Shown here in pieces: positions 43,483 through 54,683 of a DNA stretch of 64,000 nucleotides; position 1 is the stretch's first letter, and each line of letters opens with the position of its first letter. Source of the DNA: Mimachlamys varia. Its lineage: Eukaryota; Mollusca; Bivalvia; Pectinida; Pectinidae. Made by a program: the position numbers and the translations under genes. Where the stretch lies: positions 5,886,001-5,950,000 of the forward strand of contig OX392527.1 of NCBI GenBank assembly GCA_947623455.1, read 5' to 3'. The notes below the pieces were generated by a model, which had not been told where the DNA came from, made no database searches, and saw nothing but the letters and a program-made list of their open reading frames with translations.

Positions 43483-45245
43483 TCCCTTTGACTCCTTTGT
43501 TACCCTTTGACTCCTTTGTAATTCACTCCCTTTGTCTTCCTTTACTGCTTTATCTCACCTTGACTCCTTTGTCTTCTTTCTCTTCCTTTGTGTTTTTTTG
43601 TAATTCTCTCCCTTTGTCTTCCTTTGACTCTTTTGTAATTGTCTCCCTTTGTCTTCCTAAGACTCCTTTGTTACCCTTTGACTCCTTTGTAATTGTCTCC
43701 CGTTGCCTTCCTAAGACTCCTTTGTTACCCTTTGACTCCTTTGTAATTGTCTCCCTTTGTCTTCCTAAGACTCCTTTGTTACCCTTTGACTCCTTTGTAA
43801 TTGTCTCCCTTTGTCTTCCTAAGACTCCTTTGTTACCCTTTGACTCCTTTGTAATTTTCTTCCTAAGATTCCTTTGTTACCCTTTGACTCCTTTGTAATT
43901 GTCTTCCTAAGACTCATTTGTTACCCTTTGACTCCATTGTAATTGTCTCCCTTTGTCTTCCTAAGACTCCTTTGTTACCCTTTGACTCCTTTGTAATTGT
44001 CTCCCTTTGTCTTCCTAAGACGCCTTTGTTACCCTTTGACTCCGTTGTAATTGTCTTCCTAAGACTCCTTTGTTACCCTTTGACTCCTTTGTAATTGTCT
44101 CCCTTTGTCTTCTTTGTCTCCCTTTGACTCTTTTGTAGTTGTCTCCCTTCGACTCTTTTGCATTTGTCTCCCATTGACTTCTTTGTAATTGTCTCCCTTT
44201 GAACCCTTTGTAATTGTCTCCCTTTGACCCCTTTATAATTGTCTCCCCTTTGACCCCTTTATAATTGTCTCCTTTGACCCCTTTATAATTGTCTTCCTTT
44301 TACTCGTTTACAATTATCTCCCTTTTACTCCTTTATATTTGTCTTCCTTTTACTCCTTTATAATTGTCTTCCTTTTACTCCTTTGTTATTGTCTCCCTTT
44401 TACTCCTTTGTAATTGTCTCCCTTTTACTCCTTTGTAATTGTCTCCCTTTTACTCCTTTATAATTGTCTTCCTTTTACTCCTTTATAATTGTCTCCCTTT
44501 TACTCCTTTGTAATTGTCTCCCTTTGAACCCTTTATAATTGTCTCCCTTTGACCCCTTTATAATTGTCTCCCTTTTACTCCTTGTAATTGTCTCCATTTG
44601 ACTCCTTTGTAATTGTCTCCCTTTTACTCCTTTGTTATTGTCTCCCTTTTACTCCTTTGTTATTGTCTCCCTTTTACTCCTTTATAATTGTCTCCCTTTT
44701 ACTCCTTTATAATTGTCTCCCTTTTAATTCCTTGTAATTGTCTCCATTTGACTCCTTTGAAATTGTCTCCCTTTTACTCCTTTGTAATTGTCTCCCTTTT
44801 ACTCCTTTGTAATTGTCTCCCTTTTACTCCTTTGTTATTGTCTCCCTTTTACTCCTTTGTAATTGTCTCCCTTTTACTCCTTTATAATTGTCTCCCTTTT
44901 ACTCCTTTATAATTGTCTCCCTTTTACTCCTTTATAATTGTCTCCCTTTTACTCCTTTGTTATTGTCTCCCTTTTACTCCTTTATAATTGTCTCCCTTTT
45001 ACTCCTTTGTAATTGTCTCCCATTGACTTCTTTGTAATTGTCTCCCTTTGAACCCTTTATAATTGTCTCCCTTTTACTCCTTTATAATTGTCTCCCTTTT
45101 ACTCCTTTATAATTGTCTTCCTTTTACTCCTTTGTTATTGTCTCCCTTTTACTCCTTTGTAATTGTCTCCCTTTGACTCCTTTGTAATTGTCTCCCTTTG
45201 ACTCCTTTGTAATTGTCTCCTTTTGACTCCTTTGTAATTGTCTCC
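43483..45245. repeat. 25-bp (and ~54-bp compound) pyrimidine-rich minisatellite
   Basis: The left part (to about 44.1 kb) is made of ~54-bp compounds: TAATTGTCTCCCTTTGTC, TTCCTAAGACTCC, TTTGTTACCCTTTGACTCC. The right part is 25-bp units, ATTGTCTCCCTTTTACTCCT plus TTRTA. The + strand is strongly C/T-rich over 1.7 kb, which keeps frames open (136 and 74 codons); these are not genes. Confidence 0.94.
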
Positions 45246-46138
45246 ATCATATGGTTAAGACGAAGTTTGTTGAAATTTTAGCCAATATTTGATCCTATTT
45301 AGCTCATCCCAACAACCCCGTGGAAGTTCTTCCAAAGTCAAACCACCATCCCCTGGTAATAGTTCCAACCAAGTTTGAATTAAACTAAAAATAAACAATA
45401 TATACCCAAAAGCTATAGCAAACTGCAACCCCTCCCCAGGAACGTATTTATTTGATCCTTTTTGACCCCTCCCTCAGACCCTTAGGGGGTTAGGACCATA
45501 TAATTCGCAGTTTTTTGTGTCATCTTTGGCCAGGGAAGGTTCCTGTCAAATTTCATTAAATTTGGTTCAGGGGTTTTTCATCGTCGGAAACCCACGGTAC
45601 ACTTCTCTGACGTTTGCACCCCGTGGGCCAGAATCGGTATAAACCTTCGATTCCCCGAATAGAAGTTTATTCGGAGATTTCGACCAATCAGAATGGTCGT
45701 TTCTCGTGACACTCGGTTGGATCATTTTACCGTGACCACGACCAGTATGTTTCTGTAGGCAAGACGTCGACGACAATCGCCGTATAGCAGGACCTTATAT
45801 TTTAATCACAATCGACACAATTATAACACAATCGACAGGTTTTGTTGACAGGCGGTGCTACAAATGAAACGGGATATCCCGGCTTGATGTCCCGGCTGTA
45901 TGTAGTCACGGATGAAACAATCGATATAATTGGCTACTATTTTAGTACGAAAACGAGAGTTTCTTTTCATTTGAGCCCACGGGATGCAAACGTCAGAGAA
46001 GTATACCGTGGGTTTCCGACGATTGGGGTTTTTGAGAAGTTGAAAATGTTGATTGTTTACGGATGATGCACAACGGACGACGACGGCCAAAAGATGATTA
46101 GAATAGGTCAGCTGAGACTTTGTCTCAGGTGACCTAAA
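45246..46138 (-). mobile_element. pearl/HINE-like element 6 (AGGTCACCTGAGAC subfamily), minus strand, interrupted by a MITE
   Basis: On the minus strand it starts at about 46,136 with AGGTCACCTGAGAC-AAA-GTCTCAGCTGACCT (hairpin) and a GCCGTCGTCGTCCG tract. It continues leftward to AACTTCTCAAAAACCCC, where a 446-bp MITE is inserted, and resumes at 45,578 with AAAAACCCCTGAACC and AAATTTAATGAAATTTGACA. The left limit is uncertain (about 45.25 kb). Confidence 0.6.
45579..46024. mobile_element. 446-bp MITE with 50-bp terminal inverted repeats
   Basis: The left end (45579-45628) CATCGTCGGAAACCCACGG...CCCCGTGGGC and right end (45975-46024) GCCCACGGG...CCGTGGGTTTCCGACGATT are inverted copies of about 50 bp with few mismatches. 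They are flanked by identical 9-bp GGGGTTTTT (45570-45578 and 46025-46033), a clear target-site duplication (8 or 9 bp depending on the end base). No transposase; short open frames inside it are incidental. TSD length and long TIRs suit a Mutator-like or hAT-like source, undecided. Confidence 0.85.
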
Positions 46139-46177
46139 AACCTGATGATTTAAATGTGATATTTGCTGGTTAAGATG

Positions 46178-46241
46178 CATTGTCGGAAACCCACAGTACA
46201 CTTCTCTGACGTTTTAAGTGTGTCGTGGGTTTCCGACGATG
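46178..46241. mobile_element. 64-bp hairpin remnant of the same MITE
   Basis: CATTGTCGGAAACCCACAG, TACACTTCTCTGACG and then TCGTGGGTTTCCGACGATG. Both TIR tips of the 446-bp MITE are joined with the whole interior lost, leaving a near-palindrome about 154 bp from the full copy. The flanking 9-mers match only partly. Confidence 0.8.
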
Positions 46242-46670
46242 GTTACGAACATATGATTACCACCTTTTTGGATAGAGAAAGTATGTTCACATTTGTGTAG
46301 TCCGATAACGAGCCGCTAGCCGCCCCAATATTTAAGCGGATCATAGAGTCAAAACCCTTCAGACTAAGATTTGTGTATGCAATTTTTAGGCATTTAGTTT
46401 GGTTTTCGTGCTTAAAATTGTCAAAACTATTACACTATATTTTTCTGCTGTTAGTGACAGGGGCGGATCATTGTGGATGATATAGCTTTTCCCCAGAGTT
46501 TAGAGTTCCATGAGGAATTCGTTGGTGAACCTTGGTACTGTATATTATTATAAAATAAGATGGCATTTTGATTAGAGGGGCCTACACGGTTTCATTTGAG
46601 TAAACGAAGTCCATTTGGGCTCTCCTCTGGTCCCCAATGCCCGCACTATATTGGGTAAGAAACTCCTACT
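46242..46670. other. Intergenic stretch, nothing recognised
   Basis: No supported gene or repeat. Confidence 0.35.
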
Positions 46671-47946
46671 GTAACTGGTATTGCGGGGTTCGGGCCTGCT
46701 GGGTTTGTGGCGTTGGTATCGCGGTGTTTGGGCCTGCTGGGTTTGTGTCGTTGGTATCGCGGTGTTTGGGCCTGCTGGGTTTGTGTCGTTGGTATCGCGT
46801 TGTTCGGGCCTGTTGGGTTTGGTGTCGTTGGTATCGCGGTGTTCGGGTCTGCTGGGTTTGTGTCGTTGGTATCGCAGTGTATGGGCCTGCTGGGTTTGTG
46901 TCGTTGGTATCGCAGTGTTCGGTTCTTGCTGGGTTTGTGGCGTTGGTATCGCGGTGTTTGGGCCTGCTGGGTTTGTGTCGTTGGTATCACGGTGTTCGGG
47001 CCTGCTGGGTTTGTGTCGTTGGTATCACGGTGTTCGGGCCTGCTTGGTTTGTGGCGTTGGTATCGCAGTGTTCCGTTCTTGCTGGGTTTGTGGCGTTGGT
47101 ATCGCAGTGTTCCGTTCCTGCTGGGTTTGTGGCGTTGGTATCGCGGTGTTTGGGCCTGCTGGGTTTGTGTCGTTGGTATCGCAGTGTTCGGGCCTGCTTA
47201 GTTTTGCAGCATTTGTATCGCGGTGTTCGGGCCTGCTGGGTTTGTGGCGTTGGTATCGCGGTGTTTGGGCCTGCTGGGTTTGTGTCGTTGGTATCGCGTT
47301 GTTCGGGTCTGCTGGGTTTGTGTCGTTGGTATCGCAGTGTTCGGGCCTGCTTGGTTTGTGTCGTTGGTATCGCAGTGTTCCGTTCTTGCTGGGTTTGTGG
47401 CGTTGGTATCGCAGTGTTCCGTTCTTGCTGGGTTTGTGGCGTTGGTATCGCAGTGTTCCGTTCTTGCTGGGTTTGTGGCGTTGGTTTCGCGGTGTTCGGT
47501 CCTGCTTAGTTTTGCAGCATTTGTATCGCGGTGTTCGGGCCTGCTGGGTTTGTGTCGTTGGTATCACGGTGTTCGGGCCTGCTGGGTTTGTGTCGTTGGT
47601 ATCGCGGTGTTCGGGCCTGCTGGGTTTGTGTCGTTGGTATCGCGGTGTTTGTGCCTGCTGGGTTTTGTGGCGTTGGTATCGCGGTGTTTGGTTCCTGCTG
47701 GGTTTTGTGGTATTGGCATAGCGTTGTTTTGGCTTGCTGGGTTTTGTGGTATTGGTATAGCGGTGTTTGGGCCTGCTGGGTTTTGTGCCGTTGATATCGC
47801 GGTGTTCGGGCCTGCTGGGTTTTGTGGCGTTGGTATAGCGGTGTTTGGGCCTGCTGAGTTTTGTGGCGTTGGTATCACGGTGTTCGGGCCTGCTGGGTTT
47901 GTGGCGTTGGTATCGCGGTGTTTGGGCCTGCTGGGTTTGTGGCGTT
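46671..47946. repeat. 38-bp CpG-rich minisatellite, about 33 units
   Basis: Units contain TTCGGGCCTGCTGGGTTTGT and GTCGTTGGTATCGCGGTG, with 3-5 CpG per unit in otherwise CpG-poor DNA. Unit variants GTGGCG/GTGTCG and GGGCC/GTTCTT alternate. The + strand is G/T-rich. Frames cycle every three units (114 bp), which yields overlapping open frames of 160-346 codons on + and 100-180 on minus; all are artefacts. Confidence 0.95.
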
Positions 47947-48451
47947 AGATTTGTTATTGCTGTAGGGAGTATTTATTATGTTTTGTGTTTTCTGGTATTT
48001 GTATATAGAATACCTTCACTTTTTCATCTCTGATAGTTTTCCTTTCTATTCCCTGTACTTTCGTTAGGTCTTTGACCACTATGACTTTCTGGAGATGTTC
48101 ATGTTGGTTCTAACGCTTTCTAGAATGTTCTTTATTTGCCTTTTGGTAATCATGACAATGACCAGTTGTCTGATTTTACCTCACTGATACATGCCCAAAC
48201 GGAAGTGTCGTCGACATTTAGTCCCTCACAGAAATTTGTAACATCTTGTTCATCCAGATGTTTATTTCGATATTTGTTTCGTCATTTTTTTCCGGGACAT
48301 GGAATACTATCAGGTTCATTTCCTTTCATTTTCTCACTTCCAACTCTTTGTTCCTTTCGTCAACCATAGCAACTATTACAATTTTGATATTTTTACAATG
48401 TCATACTTTACTTGCAGAATTCCCCCATTAATCTGTTCCGTGTTCTTCAGC
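47947..48451. other. Intergenic stretch, nothing recognised
   Basis: T-rich sequence; short open frames have no recognisable motif. Confidence 0.35.
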
Positions 48452-49722
48452 TCTAGATTAAAGCGATGGTGGTTGAAATTAGTAAGTTCTTGTAATGTTT
48501 AACAAACCCGCGACATGTTCTAGGTTAAAGCGTTGGTGGTTGAAATTATTGAGTTCTTGTAATGTTTAACAAACCCGCGACATGTTCTAGGTTAAAGCGA
48601 TGGTGGTTGAAATTAGTAAGTTCTTGTAAAGGTTAACAAACCCGCGACATGTTCTAGGTTAAACCGTTGGTGGTTGAAATTATTGAGTTCTTGTAATGTT
48701 TAACAAACCCGCGACATGTTCTAGGTTAAAGCGATGGTGGTTGAAATTAGTAAGTTCTTGTAATGTTTAACAAACCCGCGACATGTTCTAGGTTAAAGCG
48801 ATGGTGGTTGAAATTAGTAAGTTCTTGTAATGTTTAACAAACCCACGACATGTTCCAGATTAAAGCGTTGGTGGTTGAAATTATTGAGTTCTTGTAATGT
48901 TTAACAAACCCGCGACATGTTCCAGATTAAAGCGTTGGTGGTTGAAATTATTGAGTTCTTGTAATGTTTAACAAACCCGCGACATGTTCCAGATTAAAGC
49001 GTTGGTGGTTGAAATTATTGAGTTTTTGTAATGTTTAACAAACCCGCGACATGTTCCAGATTAAAGCGTTGGTGGTTGAAATTATTGAGTTCTTGTAATG
49101 TTTAACAAACCCGCGACATGTTCTAGATTAAAGCGTTGGTGGATGAAATTATTGAGTTTTTGTAATGTTTAACAAACCCACGACATGTTCTAGTTTAAAG
49201 CGATGGTGGTTGAAATTATTGAGTTTTTGTAATGTTTAACAAACCCACGACATGTTCTAGGTTAAAGCGATGGTGGTTGAAATTATTGAGTTTTTGTAAT
49301 GTTTAACAAACCCACGACATGTTCTAGGTTAAAGCGATGGTGGTTGAAATTAGTAAGTTCTTGTAATGTTTAACAAACCCGCGACATGTTCTAGATTAAA
49401 GCGTTGGTGGTTGAAATTATTGAGTTTTTGTAATGTTTAACAAACCCGCGACATGTTCTAGGTTAAAGCGATGGTGGTTGAAATTAGTAAGTTCTTGTAA
49501 TGTTTAACAAACCCACGACATGTTCTAGGTTAAAGCGATGGTGGTTGAAATTAGTAAGTTCTTGTAATGTTTAACAAACCCACGATATGTTCTAGATTAG
49601 AGTGTTGGTGGTTGAAATTAGTAAGTTTTTGTAATGTTTAACAAACCCACGACATGTTCTAGGTTAAAGCGTTGGTGGTTGAAATTATTAAGTTCTTGTA
49701 ATGTTAACAAACCCGCGATATG
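48452..49722. repeat. 67-bp minisatellite, about 19 units
   Basis: Units with AGGTTAAAGCGATGGTGG, TTGAAATTAGTAAGTTCTTG and TTTAACAAACCCGCGACATG. Two linked variant sets alternate (GATGG..AGTAAGTTC versus GTTGG..ATTGAGTTY), giving higher-order structure. Confidence 0.95.
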
Positions 49723-51379
49723 TTCGGAAGTTCACCTGTCCATCCAGGTATTGAAAGTTTTTTGTACATTGTTGACAGACTCCAAATTTATAGCCAGAAC
49801 CTCTTATTGCTTTCGATCTCTTATCGAGATCAAATTAACCTTTTCCACATATGTAATGCCCCCAAATGACATGCTAATACAAGTAATTATGTAGTTCACT
49901 CGATAAGGAGTATGTGTAGTAAATGGTCACAGTCTGCTGTCCTTGACACGAGTTGTGTTCCGACTATACTGTATATTAGTTGCATGCAATGGTAATATAC
50001 ACCGTTCCAACATGTACATATGCCACCCATAGATAGTCGTGACAGTGCTACAACAATCCCTTTGACACATAAGTTTGTCAATTCAATAATCACATGAAGG
50101 GCGTAGATCACAGCAGATTTGTCAGTGTGTTACAAGGCAAACCGTATGACACAATATGCAATACATCAAAACTCGACTGTGGAAGCCATGTGTACTCTAA
50201 TGGCCCCTAATTATAAGTAGCCAATTGCAAAGTCTTAATCGGGGGATCGCCTGTATACACATTAAATCTCTCTCTGTATAAAACTAGTGGTGGTTTAGTT
50301 TTGTTGCACTGGATGATATCTTGTGAATTATCAATGTAAATTCGTTGTTAAGATAATCTAGGGCAGAGTTTAACTCCGAGTCCGCCGGCCCGGGTAGACT
50401 ACAATGTGGATTCTGATCCAACCTTTTCCATATATAGATGGATCCAGGATTTCGGGTTTGGGGGGGGGGGGGGTACATTTGTTTTCTTGACTGAACTTTT
50501 GTGTATAGGTATTAGGCCTCTCATCCACACAGAGTTCACAAAAACATTAATATTATGAATTACATCTTTGAGAAATGTTCGAAAACATTTGCCAACGCAC
50601 TGTATACCCGAGTATCACATGATTTACGTATATAAAACCCAGTACGAATTACCGCTCATTGAAATCCTCTTACCGGTTCCCTTGCAATTTAGCTGTCTTT
50701 CAGGTACGGCCATATATGTACATATACACTTGTTGAAAGTGGATAGAAAACGAATAGAAACTCGCTGAAATCAGGGGCTATATAAATGCCTGCTGTAAGT
50801 TGGGATTGAGCGTCAGAAATATACTTATGATGAGATAACTATGTGCTGTTGATTCACGTATGAATATGATTATGAAAAAGTAAGCGAGAGTTGACATAAA
50901 TACATATATTAGGGTAATAGGCCTATATTGCCCAACAGGCTGTGCTAGTTGTTCTAGTAATAACCTGGTCAATTATCCCGAGAATTGATTGGATTCGTAC
51001 GCGTCTCCATGGTGACCTCGACCACAGACATATAAAGATAACCCGTGTGACCTCGTATACGTAGTAAACGGTGATAGTATTTGTAACATTTCATGCGTGA
51101 AATTGTATACACTAGAGTTTATAGTCTCTTGTGTGAATTCTCCGTCAATAGTTGCCACCCGAATCCTCATCAAGCCCAAGCAGTGATGTTTTTGTATATT
51201 TTCCTATGCAAAGTCAAGTGTGTACTTTAAATTTGGCGCCAATGTCTGTCGTACATGTACTAGAGATTCACGTTTCTGTTTTATATCCGGATCCTAAGCC
51301 TGTGGAAACAACAGCAATGTGTTTAATTACGGCACAAATACAATAAAGCTCGCAATCTTATTATATATATCCAATATAA
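49723..51379. other. Intergenic stretch, no gene recognised
   Basis: No coding exon or RNA gene supported. A poly(G) tract follows GGATCCAGGATTTCGGGTTT at about 50459-50473. Several 60-70-codon open frames lack motifs. Confidence 0.4.
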
Positions 51380-52122
51380 GCAAACTTGCAGGAAACTGAA
51401 CGACAAGCTGCAAGCTATCTATTACATCGTCTTAATCTTCACGATCACCCTCACCAAGAACTTAGTTATGTTCTCTATGGCTGTTTGGAATGTAATGGTA
51501 CAATTAACAAAACAATTTTTGATAGTGTAATCAAATATATTACTGATACCAAAAGATTTTAGATTATATAGCTTTATAAATTCTATAAGTCTACTAAAAT
51601 ATGTTTTTTATTGAAAAATGATGAATATGTATCAGTCCTCTCCTACTTGCACTAAATTTTAACTGAACTATCAGTGATTAGGTGAATTCTTGGCAACTGG
51701 ACTCAACATAATTATGGGAAACAACTTTACATAAATAAACCAGAAATTCATCAATGTTTTAACAATAATCCTCTGCCTTATTATCAGAAGTGCACATTTT
51801 AGTCTATCTGCTCTCTTGTTGGATGGGGAGAGGACCAAAACTTTACTACTATGGGCACTCAGGTCCAAACCCCTTCTATATGGGAAAGCGGATAGACTAT
51901 GTGTGCATTTCCACCCTTAAATACTATACAAAAGTAAATACTGGATTATTTCCTACTGATCTATAAATATATATAACACTCCTAATAATAGCAATGAAAC
52001 TAAAACCAGTTAGAGTTGTCTCCCTTTGTATATCATAAATTATATATGTCATTGCAAATTTGGAAAAATGAAATAGTAATGCTTGATTCTATAGGTATTA
52101 ATGTGTAGTTATGTAAATGTTA

Positions 52123-52173
<51 letters not shown>

Positions 52174-52180
52174 GTATGTA

Positions 52181-52216
<36 letters not shown>

Positions 52217-52497
52217 TGAATGTATACTTGTATGTACACATGTATGTATATTTGTTTATATCTATGTATATATGTATGTCTGTATGTATGGAATGTGTGC
52301 ATGTATATATGTGTCCATGTATGAGGGCGATATCCCATGCATGGTTGACTAAGTTTATATAATGTAAGTTACAATGTAATATATATATGTGTGTCTATTT
52401 TTGTCCACCTGTTTAGGGAGAAGACTTATATAGGCTATTAGCCTGCTGTCTAATCCCATTGATGTACATGTCAATAAAATGTTTGAAATGAAAGCTG
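51380..52497 (+). mobile_element. 3' end of a non-LTR retrotransposon (LINE), plus strand
   Basis: The frame ending TAG at 51560-51562 encodes QETERQAASYLLHRLNLHD, HPHQELSYVLYG and FDSVIKYITDTKRF. The final I..YI..TKRF resembles the end of the LINE frame at 26.65 kb (SSYIRNTKRF). The 3' UTR ends GAGAAGACTTATATAGGC, CTGCTGTCTAATCC and AATAAAATGTTTGAAATGAA. The reverse complement of 26343-26460 has the same order (AAGACTAATATAGGC, CTGTTGTCTAATCC, AATAAAATATTTTGAAATTG). So this is the same family in opposite orientation, heavily 5'-truncated. A TG/TATG microsatellite lies inside the UTR. Confidence 0.72.
52117..52330. repeat. TG / TATG microsatellite
   Basis: (TG)n at about 52131-52162, followed by (TATG)n and degenerate TATG/TATA repeats. 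Open frames on both strands here are low-complexity. Confidence 0.97.
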
Positions 52498-52755
52498 CAA
52501 GCTAATCGATCCATGTACAATGTATACGTACGTACTGTAGGTCCTAAGCAAATATCAGGTGCGATATTGATTTTGAGGGATGTATTATATTGTTTTTTTT
52601 CCTGGGCGATGGCGATATGTGGAGTACGATTTGAGCTGGCAAATCATCTGCTGAACCAAAGTTTTCCCCTCGACGTCGTGCTTCCGTAAATCACTAGCCG
52701 TGGACCGGCTAGGAACAGTAGGCCTCGGCCTATATATATGTCAATAGCCTATATA

Positions 52756-52767
52756 TGACGTCACGTG
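52756..52767 (+). promoter_or_regulatory. CRE plus E-box, upstream of the ETNPPL-like gene
   Basis: TGACGTCACGTG: a full cAMP-response element (TGACGTCA) overlapping a CACGTG E-box, about 200 bp before the start codon. An AGATAAATAG word at 52911-52920 could be a weak TATA box. Function is inferred from motif and position only. Confidence 0.45.
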
Positions 52768-52962
52768 TGTCGTAGAATCTTTCGTGTGTGAAATGAGGTA
52801 CAGGAACGACATAATGTTACAAGTATGAAGCTGTACTGACGTAGGGAGCTGTATTCAGTAGAGTACTGATGGCTAATCATGAATATATTTGAGCGAGGGG
52901 AACCTGGCAGATAAATAGTCTAGTCTCCTCTAAATCTACGCCACGACTAGAATTTGATCACA

Positions 52963-53015
52963 ATGCCGGAGCTTACATTCAAGCAGACATATGAAATGCG
53001 AAGAAATTATGTGGG
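52963..53015 (+). CDS. ETNPPL: ETNPPL/PHYKPL-like phospho-lyase, exon 1
   Basis: First coding exon of a class III PLP-dependent enzyme of the ethanolamine-phosphate / 5-phosphohydroxylysine phospho-lyase family. These eliminate phosphate from phosphoethanolamine (giving acetaldehyde, ammonia and phosphate) or from phosphohydroxylysine. It encodes MPELTFKQTYEMRRNYV plus two bases. The ATG has A at -3, and an in-frame TAG at 52948 excludes an N-terminal extension in this exon. Donor GTGGG|GTAAGT leaves a split glycine codon. The short N-terminus ending R-(K/R)-x-x-x-G just before C-(K/R)-L-x-F matches the family layout. Confidence 0.78.
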
Positions 53016-54683
53016 GTAAGTACCATAGTGCCATAAAATACGTAAACAACGTAGATCTATCTAGCTAAGTCATATGTCTGTTCAGAGGCGTGTATAACCC
53101 ATATAGGCCTACACGTCTCTGGTCTGTTGTTCAGGTTAACGCACGTTGGCCAGGGCGGTTGAATCGGTTAGACCATGCTGGAGGTTGTTCCTGTTTAGCC
53201 AACATGTTATAAATCAGGTTTTATATATGGACTGTTGCTACTTTCAGAGGATCCTTCACAATGCATGCAAGGCCTGCATACCCATTTACTGATCCGCCAA
53301 GTTTATAGGTCTATCCTAAAAATATTTTTAAGAATGTTCCGCATAAAACGAACGGCCCCAGCGGGAGGTAAACAATAATAATCCCAACGACGACGGGCAC
53401 CTGCACTTCCGCTTCCCGTCTTATGTAAGCGGATTTGTTTACGAAACGCCAAACTGGTGCTGTTTTGTGTCGGGGCAACGTGACTGGCCGTGTCGATCAA
53501 ATTGTAAGAAAATCAGCATTTTCTCAAGAACATGAAAACTTCAAATAGATCCTTTTCACTTGCAGAGTCACTGGCCATTCAACGGTAAGCTTTGTAAATT
53601 GCACCGATATAAATAATAAGCTCAGTAAACCTGCATTTTCGTTTTCCCACAAAGTGAAGAAGTAAATCGTTAATTCCAACCTTTTAAAACTTTGTTGGGT
53701 CTATCAATCGATAAAAAAATGTGTTTACACATGATGTTGTTGTCGTGAAAAAGCTCGCCAGAGCTTAATGTAGTGTTCATTAATTGTTAATTACTGTAAA
53801 CATTAATACGACTTTTAAATAAATCATCTTGTACAGAAAATGTGATGATTATTTTCCTTGCTTTTTAAAACTGAACATTTGCATCAGTTGAAAAAGAAGC
53901 TATTTGAAAAGAAATATTGTCATTTTATTGCGATTATCTGATTAAATTACATTGTATTATTTGTTGATTCGTCGTTAATTTTTCCCAATTTCACTCAGGG
54001 GCCTTAATTTTCCCAATTTACCCAGAAAAAAGCCCTGTATTTCCAGTGTTTACTTTAAGATATATGAAAAAAAGTGATATAATAGATATTTTTTGTTTAA
54101 CAGCTGCTTAATACTAGAGGTGGGGCGATTCAGGATTATTTCGGTTCGGTTCAGATTTTTCTGTGTTAGCTTGATAATTGATAACTAGATACTGTAGTCT
54201 GATGTGGTTAGTTAAATTTTTGGGAAAGTCAGCACCAAATGTAGCGACATCAAAATATAGCAGGAAATAACTGCGCCCCCTGGTGCAACCACATGTAGTG
54301 TGTTTTAATTCTTTCAAGGTAATGATTCACGAAATACGTTCCCAACAATTAGGATATATATGATTATTATTAGATCCCACGAGAAATTGTGTTGGTATAC
54401 TTCAAACTAACAAAAAGCAGATATTATTGAAAGCTTGCACACACAGGGGCCTTCTGAAGGGACATTTGTTAACCTGAACATGTACTCGCTCTTTACCATG
54501 CTACGCAAATAAAAATTGTCGCAAAATTCAGCTATGGAGATGTCATGAAGAAAGTGCTATAAATTCAGGAATTCATCATGTAAATGCATATCCTGGATTG
54601 TAATGGGATAATTAAGTGCTATGTCTACTTTTATAATCCAGAGACATATTATTGACAAGCACTTCAATTTTGAAGTCATTTTT
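53016..54683 (+). other. ETNPPL-like intron 1, left part
   Basis: Non-coding on the + strand. A 65-codon minus-strand frame (53303-53500) lies in a locally CpG-richer patch and has no motif. The intron is 6.4 kb in all and holds a pearl/HINE-like element and a 53-bp array. Confidence 0.5.

Noticed and set aside
45821..46201. 126-codon minus-strand frame
   Set aside because: It spans the MITE, its right TIR and the host element, so it is a chance frame across three mobile-element pieces.
46637..47948. Open frames of 160-346 codons on both strands
   Set aside because: The CpG-rich 38-bp array cycles through all frames every 114 bp, so the long frames are a by-product.
52101..52362. Cys/Val/Tyr-rich frames on both strands
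   Set aside because: Low-complexity translation of the TG/TATG microsatellite.
53303..53500. Possible first exon of an antisense gene in ETNPPL intron 1
   Set aside because: The patch is somewhat CpG-rich and open for 65 codons, but there is no recognisable protein motif and no partner exon.
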